Assembly (NCBI RefSeq): GCF_001548115.1
Contig: NZ_AP014821.1
Location: forward strand, 2,793,262-2,857,261
DNA: 64,000 nucleotides
Source: Geminocystis sp. NIES-3709
Lineage (GTDB): Bacteria; Cyanobacteriota; Cyanobacteriia; Cyanobacteriales; Cyanobacteriaceae
Direction: 5' to 3'
A program made the position numbers and the translations under genes. The notes beneath the pieces were generated by a model. It saw only the letters and a program-made list of their open reading frames with translations, did no database searches and was not told the origin of the DNA. Positions 60,003 through 64,000 of this stretch are shown here, in pieces. Within the stretch, counting starts at the first letter, position 1, and the number at the start of each line of letters is the position of its first letter.

Positions 60003-60890
60003 TTAAGCAATTAGACTTTCAACATATAAATAATTTGGATTAATTTCTCTAGGTTCTACTAATGGCAGAGATATTTCTACAGTTCTAGTAACTGATGGTA
60101 GATAAATTTTTTCAACGGTAGGGGTAAATCCTAACCACTGTTTAGAAATTTTAGCAAAGTCTTCAGGTTCACCACTAACACAAAAGCGAGTAGGTAAAAT
60201 AATATCGTGATTCCGTAAATTCATTAACTCTAGCTCTTTTTCTGCTGCTTTAACCACATAATCAGCAGGATCAATTAATTGTACTGAAGAGGGTAAAATA
60301 TCCTTTAATAGCCCTTGTAAATGAGGATAGTGAGTACAACCATAGATAAGGGTATCAATTTCATCCCTAATTAAAGGGGATAAATAGTCTTCGGCGACTT
60401 TCTTGGTATAAAGATCATAAATACGATTTTGTTCAATCAATGGTACAAATTCAGGACAACCCACCTGCCAAACATCTACTTGAGGATTAATTTCTTTAAT
60501 GGCATTACGATAGGCGTTACTTTTTGCTGTTGCGACGGTGGAAATAATACCAATTCTTTTACCTCTTTTAACCGCACCTTTTGCTCCCGGATGAATTAAG
60601 CCTAAAATGGGGAAATCATATTCTGATTGTACTTCTTCTAAAGCTAAGGCTGAGCTTGTATTACAAGCCATGATCACCATTTTTACTTGTTCTTTAGACA
60701 TCCAATCGAGTATCTCCCTAACAAATAAAATAATCTCTTCTTTGGAACGAATACCATAAGGAAGACGCTGAGTATCGGCAAAATAGAGAATGGATTCTTG
60801 AGGCAAATGACGATAAAGTTTGCGGAGTACAGTTAACCCACCGACTCCACTATCAAAAACACCAATTCTATTCCCTAAACAATGTTTCAT
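60003..60890 (-). CDS. murI: Glutamate racemase
   Basis: MurI makes D-glutamate for peptidoglycan. The 295-residue protein shows IGVFDSGVGGLTVLRKL at the start, the first catalytic Cys in MACNTSSALALEE (about residue 75) and the second in YGCTHYPHLQGLL (about residue 189). It lies 166 bp downstream of the amidase gene on the same strand, an arrangement I have seen in other cyanobacteria. Confidence 0.96.
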   Translation of the reverse strand: MKHCLGNRIGVFDSGVGGLTVLRKLYRHLPQESILYFADTQRLPYGIRSKEEIILFVREILDWMSKEQVKMVIMACNTSSALALEEVQSEYDFPILGLIHPGAKGAVKRGKRIGIISTVATAKSNAYRNAIKEINPQVDVWQVGCPEFVPLIEQNRIYDLYTKKVAEDYLSPLIRDEIDTLIYGCTHYPHLQGLLKDILPSSVQLIDPADYVVKAAEKELELMNLRNHDIILPTRFCVSGEPEDFAKISKQWLGFTPTVEKIYLPSVTRTVEISLPLVEPREINPNYLYVESLIA

Positions 60891-61056
60891 ATAATTATCA
60901 TGATTGCGATTAAAATTATCTTAATTTAAGCAAAAGTACTTAGAAAAGTAAATAGATTAACAATTAATAATAAATAATTGATAATTTTTCAATTAATTAT
61001 GTTCTTTTTCACTGCATTTCTCTGTCTGTCTATTTATTCTTTTGTCTTTAATTTAA

Positions 61057-62994
61057 TTAAAGTCGATTCGTTTTGATATATTCGACAATTCCAGCGGCGA
61101 TCGCTTCTGCCATTTGTCTTTGAAAATAAGAATTACTTAATTTCGCTGCATCTTCACTGCCTGTAACAAAACCTGTTTCTAACAAAACTGATGGCATTCT
61201 GGATGTTCTTAATACATAAAATCGAGCTTGTTTTATTTTTCGATCGCGCACGTCAACCCGACGAATAATATTACGGTGAATCGTCTCTGCTAAACCTCGA
61301 CCATTTTGATAATAATAGGTTTCATAACCACTCACTCCCGGTTTACTAGCACCTGCTGAATTTGCATGAATACTCACAAAAACATCAGCATTAAGACTAT
61401 TGGCCATTTGAGTTCGTCCTTCTAAACTAATAAAATAATCACTATCCCTTGTCATTCTAACTTGGAGTCCCTGTTGTTCTAAGATACTAGCTACTTGTTG
61501 AGATATTGATAAAACAATGTTTTTTTCTTGAATACCCCCAATTCCCACCGCTCCCACATCTTTACCTCCATGACCTGGATCAATAACGACTAAAGTTTTC
61601 CCTCTGGTCACTGAACGATTATTATTGGAAGAAGGTCTATTATTGACTGGTGGTAAAGGTTGCCAAGAACTAGGATTATTTCCCGGAGTTTGGTTAAAGG
61701 GGTCTGGAGGTGCTTGAGAAATAGGAACAGACGTATTAAAATTATTGGGTGAATTGTTAGAACTGCTGAGACGATTAAAAGATAAAGCCAACATTCTCTC
61801 TGTGGGTTGATTTAATTGACCAATTCTTGCACCCACAGCCGGTTCAATTAAGAGTATTACAGTTTTATTATCTGGTTGCCAAATACGCATTCTGGAAATG
61901 GGACTACCAGATGGTAAAGAGGGATTTCTAAAACTAGAAGATAAATCTGTATTTTCCAATCTGATTTGATAGACTGTGTTTCCTTGACTCCAACTACCTT
62001 GACCTTTAATTATTCTATTTCCTCTAATCAATAATTGATTATTCAATAACTCGATCGATTCAATGCTAGTTTTGCCAGTATTCGCTGTAGAATTATTTGG
62101 TAAATATCTTGTATTGTTGTTGCGAAGAGTATTTGGTTGTAAAGACTGATTATTACTAGAATTAGAACTTCCAGAAGGTAAATCAACAACTCGACTAATT
62201 CCACCTTGAGGCCATAAAACTAACCCCCCCATACGACTAAAACTGGCTTGCCAATCAGGACTATCAGGATTTACATTTAATGTTAATAAAGCTACAGATT
62301 TTTTTTGATCAATTTCTACATCTCCAATACCATACTTATTAACGTTCCAAAACTTGGGTAAATTATCTGGAATCGTAATGCCTTCTATCTCAAAATCAAT
62401 TTTACGACGATCCCGACTACGATTAACAACTATTTTGTTGCTATTACCCCCATCAATGCCGACAATAATACCACTAGATGTCACTTGCAATCCAGAAGAA
62501 GAAGAATTGTTACGATTATTATTAGTAGAAACAGGATTTCTATTAATATTATTGTTAGATTGATTTTCTACGTTATTCGGATTAGAAGGAGTGGGAAAGT
62601 TCGATCGTTGGGGTTGAGGTAATTCCACAGACCACTGAGTTGGAGAAATTCCTTTAATCTTAATACCTTGAGGATCAAGAACATATCCGGGAGATAATTC
62701 CACCACCACTCTAGTAGTACGAGCATCAAATTGACCAATTCTTAAATTAGTAATAATACCCCCCAAATTTTCATTAACAGTTGGTCTTCCTAATGTCGTA
62801 CCGGGCAAATCAATCACTAAACGAGTAGGATTAGCAATAAGTTGAGCCGTTGGTTGTATCCCTTGATCAGTAGTAAAAATTAAACGATTTTGATTGGGTT
62901 CAAAACGCCAAAATAAAAGTCTTCCCCCATAAGCCGGAGTTGCTAAAATGAGAAAGGTTAGACAACTTAAAATTAAAGAATAAAATTTCACCAT
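61057..62994 (-). CDS. N-acetylmuramoyl-L-alanine amidase with AMIN domains
   Basis: A signal peptide (LILSCLTFLILATPAYGG) precedes two AMIN-type beta domains (about 25-125 and 310-410) separated by Asn/Ser-rich linkers, then a Pro/Asn-rich spacer. A C-terminal Amidase_3 domain (~460-640) shows VVIDPGHGGKDVGAVG, FVSIHANSAGASKPGVSG and VLLETGFVTGSEDAAKL. The zinc His, Glu and His are all present. This periplasmic enzyme cleaves stem peptides from glycan strands; cyanobacterial AmiC-type homologues act in daughter-cell separation and septal pores. Length 645 residues. Confidence 0.94.
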   Translation of the reverse strand: MVKFYSLILSCLTFLILATPAYGGRLLFWRFEPNQNRLIFTTDQGIQPTAQLIANPTRLVIDLPGTTLGRPTVNENLGGIITNLRIGQFDARTTRVVVELSPGYVLDPQGIKIKGISPTQWSVELPQPQRSNFPTPSNPNNVENQSNNNINRNPVSTNNNRNNSSSSGLQVTSSGIIVGIDGGNSNKIVVNRSRDRRKIDFEIEGITIPDNLPKFWNVNKYGIGDVEIDQKKSVALLTLNVNPDSPDWQASFSRMGGLVLWPQGGISRVVDLPSGSSNSSNNQSLQPNTLRNNNTRYLPNNSTANTGKTSIESIELLNNQLLIRGNRIIKGQGSWSQGNTVYQIRLENTDLSSSFRNPSLPSGSPISRMRIWQPDNKTVILLIEPAVGARIGQLNQPTERMLALSFNRLSSSNNSPNNFNTSVPISQAPPDPFNQTPGNNPSSWQPLPPVNNRPSSNNNRSVTRGKTLVVIDPGHGGKDVGAVGIGGIQEKNIVLSISQQVASILEQQGLQVRMTRDSDYFISLEGRTQMANSLNADVFVSIHANSAGASKPGVSGYETYYYQNGRGLAETIHRNIIRRVDVRDRKIKQARFYVLRTSRMPSVLLETGFVTGSEDAAKLSNSYFQRQMAEAIAAGIVEYIKTNRL

Positions 62995-63280
62995 AGTAAT
63001 TACTCCTCTAAATAATCGGGATTAGGTTCACTTCAGTATAAATAAGAAAATATTTTAGTAAACATAATATAATTTAATGACAGATAGAAAAAAGTTTTTG
63101 TTTCCCCTAATTTATCTGATATTCACTAAGTTTAAACTATTAGCTCGTTTAAGTATAAAAAATAGTAAGTCCTGTTCCTATTTAACCTCAGTTTGATTTA
63201 AAAATTATTCATTAAGACAAGACTGAGAAAAGAAAGATATTGAAAAAATAAATTGTTAATTGTTAATTATTAATTATTCT
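62995..63280. other. Intergenic region upstream of the amidase
   Basis: Non-coding, with an AATTGTTAATTGTTAATT tract at 63251-63270. Nothing else was recognised. Confidence 0.4.
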
Positions 63281-63835
63281 TTATCTTTTGCCAATAGTAT
63301 TCATAAAAGCTGGTCTTTGGATAATTTTCTGGATATAGTTACTTATGGCAGGATAATTACTTAAATCAAGTTTTAATAAAATTTGAGTATAAGCTAACAT
63401 TGATCCTACTGCTACATCAGCAACGCTAAATTCTGAACCCAACAGGAAAGAATTATTTTGGAAAATATGTTCTAATGGAGGCAATAATTTATTTATTTCT
63501 TTTTCTCTATTTGCCTCGATAAATAATCCGGTAGCCAAAGTCGAATTAGCAAATAAAATCCATTGATTAATAATACTTTTTTGTTCTAAAGAATCAATTT
63601 TTTGACTATATTTTTCCGCTAGGTATAATAAAATTGCGCCAGATTCCCAAAGTTTAAAATCCTCATCAACAATCACTGGAACTTTTCCCATGGGATTCAA
63701 TTCTAAAAAAGCGGGTTGTAAATGTTCTTTTTCCGCCATATCAATCAAAATATATTCATACTCAAGATTGATTTCTTCTAAATACCATTGAACGATCGAT
63801 GCACGACTACGAGAACCACCGTATAATTTTAACAT
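63281..63835 (-). CDS. Glutathione S-transferase family protein
   Basis: The 184-residue protein has an N-terminal thioredoxin-like domain (LYGGSRSRASIVQWYLEE, with Ser/Arg at the glutathione site; then NPMGKVPVIVDEDFKLWES with the cis-Pro and ExS motifs). A helical C-terminal domain (FSVADVAVGSMLAY) follows. Substrate unknown. A further minus-strand frame begins 22 bp upstream and may be co-transcribed. Confidence 0.88.
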   Translation of the reverse strand: MLKLYGGSRSRASIVQWYLEEINLEYEYILIDMAEKEHLQPAFLELNPMGKVPVIVDEDFKLWESGAILLYLAEKYSQKIDSLEQKSIINQWILFANSTLATGLFIEANREKEINKLLPPLEHIFQNNSFLLGSEFSVADVAVGSMLAYTQILLKLDLSNYPAISNYIQKIIQRPAFMNTIGKR

Positions 63836-63857
63836 TTAAACCTCTTTGACAATATTG

Positions 63858-64000
63858 TTACAAAATTTTATGGGTGTTAGGATGTTGTTTCACATTATCA
63901 TCATCAGAAACTTTATGAACACTATTTAAAACTCTTTTTCTTTCTAATGAATAGTTAAAATCGCTTTTTGATGCTCCTAGTTTAATATACTCTTGAGCAC
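63858..64000 (-). CDS. Hypothetical protein, 3' end only (cut by window edge)
   Basis: The last 46 codons are open to the window edge and read GASKSDFNYSLERKRVLNSV then KQHPNTHKIL with stop TAA at 63858. No family is recognised from this tail. The gene runs into the next window. Confidence 0.5.
   Translation of the reverse strand, partial: AQEYIKLGASKSDFNYSLERKRVLNSVHKVSDDDNVKQHPNTHKIL

Overview
The window is chromosomal DNA from a low-GC cyanobacterium. The evidence is the frequent CGATCG/GCGATCGC (HIP1-type) motifs and cyanobacterial genes such as ycf51, a long form of lptC, gap1-type GAPDH, an AMIN-domain amidase and a cyanobacterial phosphoketolase-like enzyme. Gene content resembles Geminocystis/Cyanobacterium-type unicellular strains; that genus-level placement is inference.

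Layout. 1-9 kb holds housekeeping genes: murA, cobS, tgt, a gamma-glutamylcyclotransferase-like protein, a DUF362 protein, a frameshifted DALR-domain protein and small unknowns. 9-10.2 kb is a Get3/ArsA-type ATPase. 10.3-23.6 kb is an insertion-sequence graveyard. Two ISAzo13-like copies (10558-15191 and 17187-19661) are each broken by younger elements. Copy 1 sits in an antitoxin gene and holds an IS630-type element, which holds a second IS630-type element, whose transposase in turn carries a 45-bp palindrome; copy 1 also holds an intact IS701-like element. Copy 2 holds an intact IS630-type element. Surviving host genes in this zone are pgeF, a Uma2-type protein, a family-10 glycoside-hydrolase-like secreted protein and an ABC ATPase whose expected permease is replaced by IS remnants. 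23.7-31.5 kb contains tRNA-Leu, an M48 protease, an alpha/beta hydrolase, typA, a SRPBCC protein, a second IS701-like copy and tRNA-Val. 31.7-41.5 kb has gap1, an orphan phosphorothioation-associated methyltransferase, cdsA, an SPFH/PAP2/membrane-protein run, a sulfate-binding protein and two divergent CadD-like transporters. 41.6-50 kb has a STAS protein, mrnC, rpsU, a GyrA/ParC-type topoisomerase subunit, an anion permease with a nonsense codon and a phosphoketolase-like enzyme. 50-64 kb has lptC, def, an LRAT-domain protein, a very large hybrid histidine kinase, a TPR protein, tRNA-Glu, ycf51, murI, an N-acetylmuramoyl-L-alanine amidase and a GST.

How the genes relate. Cell-envelope functions recur (murA, murI, amidase, pgeF, lptC, cdsA) but mostly as separate transcription units. 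Central carbon metabolism is represented by gap1 and the phosphoketolase-like enzyme, and translation by rpsU, tgt, def, mrnC, typA and three tRNAs.

Most notable observations: (i) murA and the STAS gene each have a perfect AGGAGG followed by AUU rather than a normal start codon; (ii) the nested IS stack, whose target duplications (TTA, TA, TTAA) can be read directly by comparing the two ISAzo13 copies; (iii) a 92-bp MITE with the ends of one resident IS630-type element; (iv) an A-AAA-AAG slippery sequence exactly where the DALR protein changes frame; (v) the orphan methyltransferase with apparently homologous domains at both ends. No CRISPR array, rRNA operon, prophage or complete defence island is visible.
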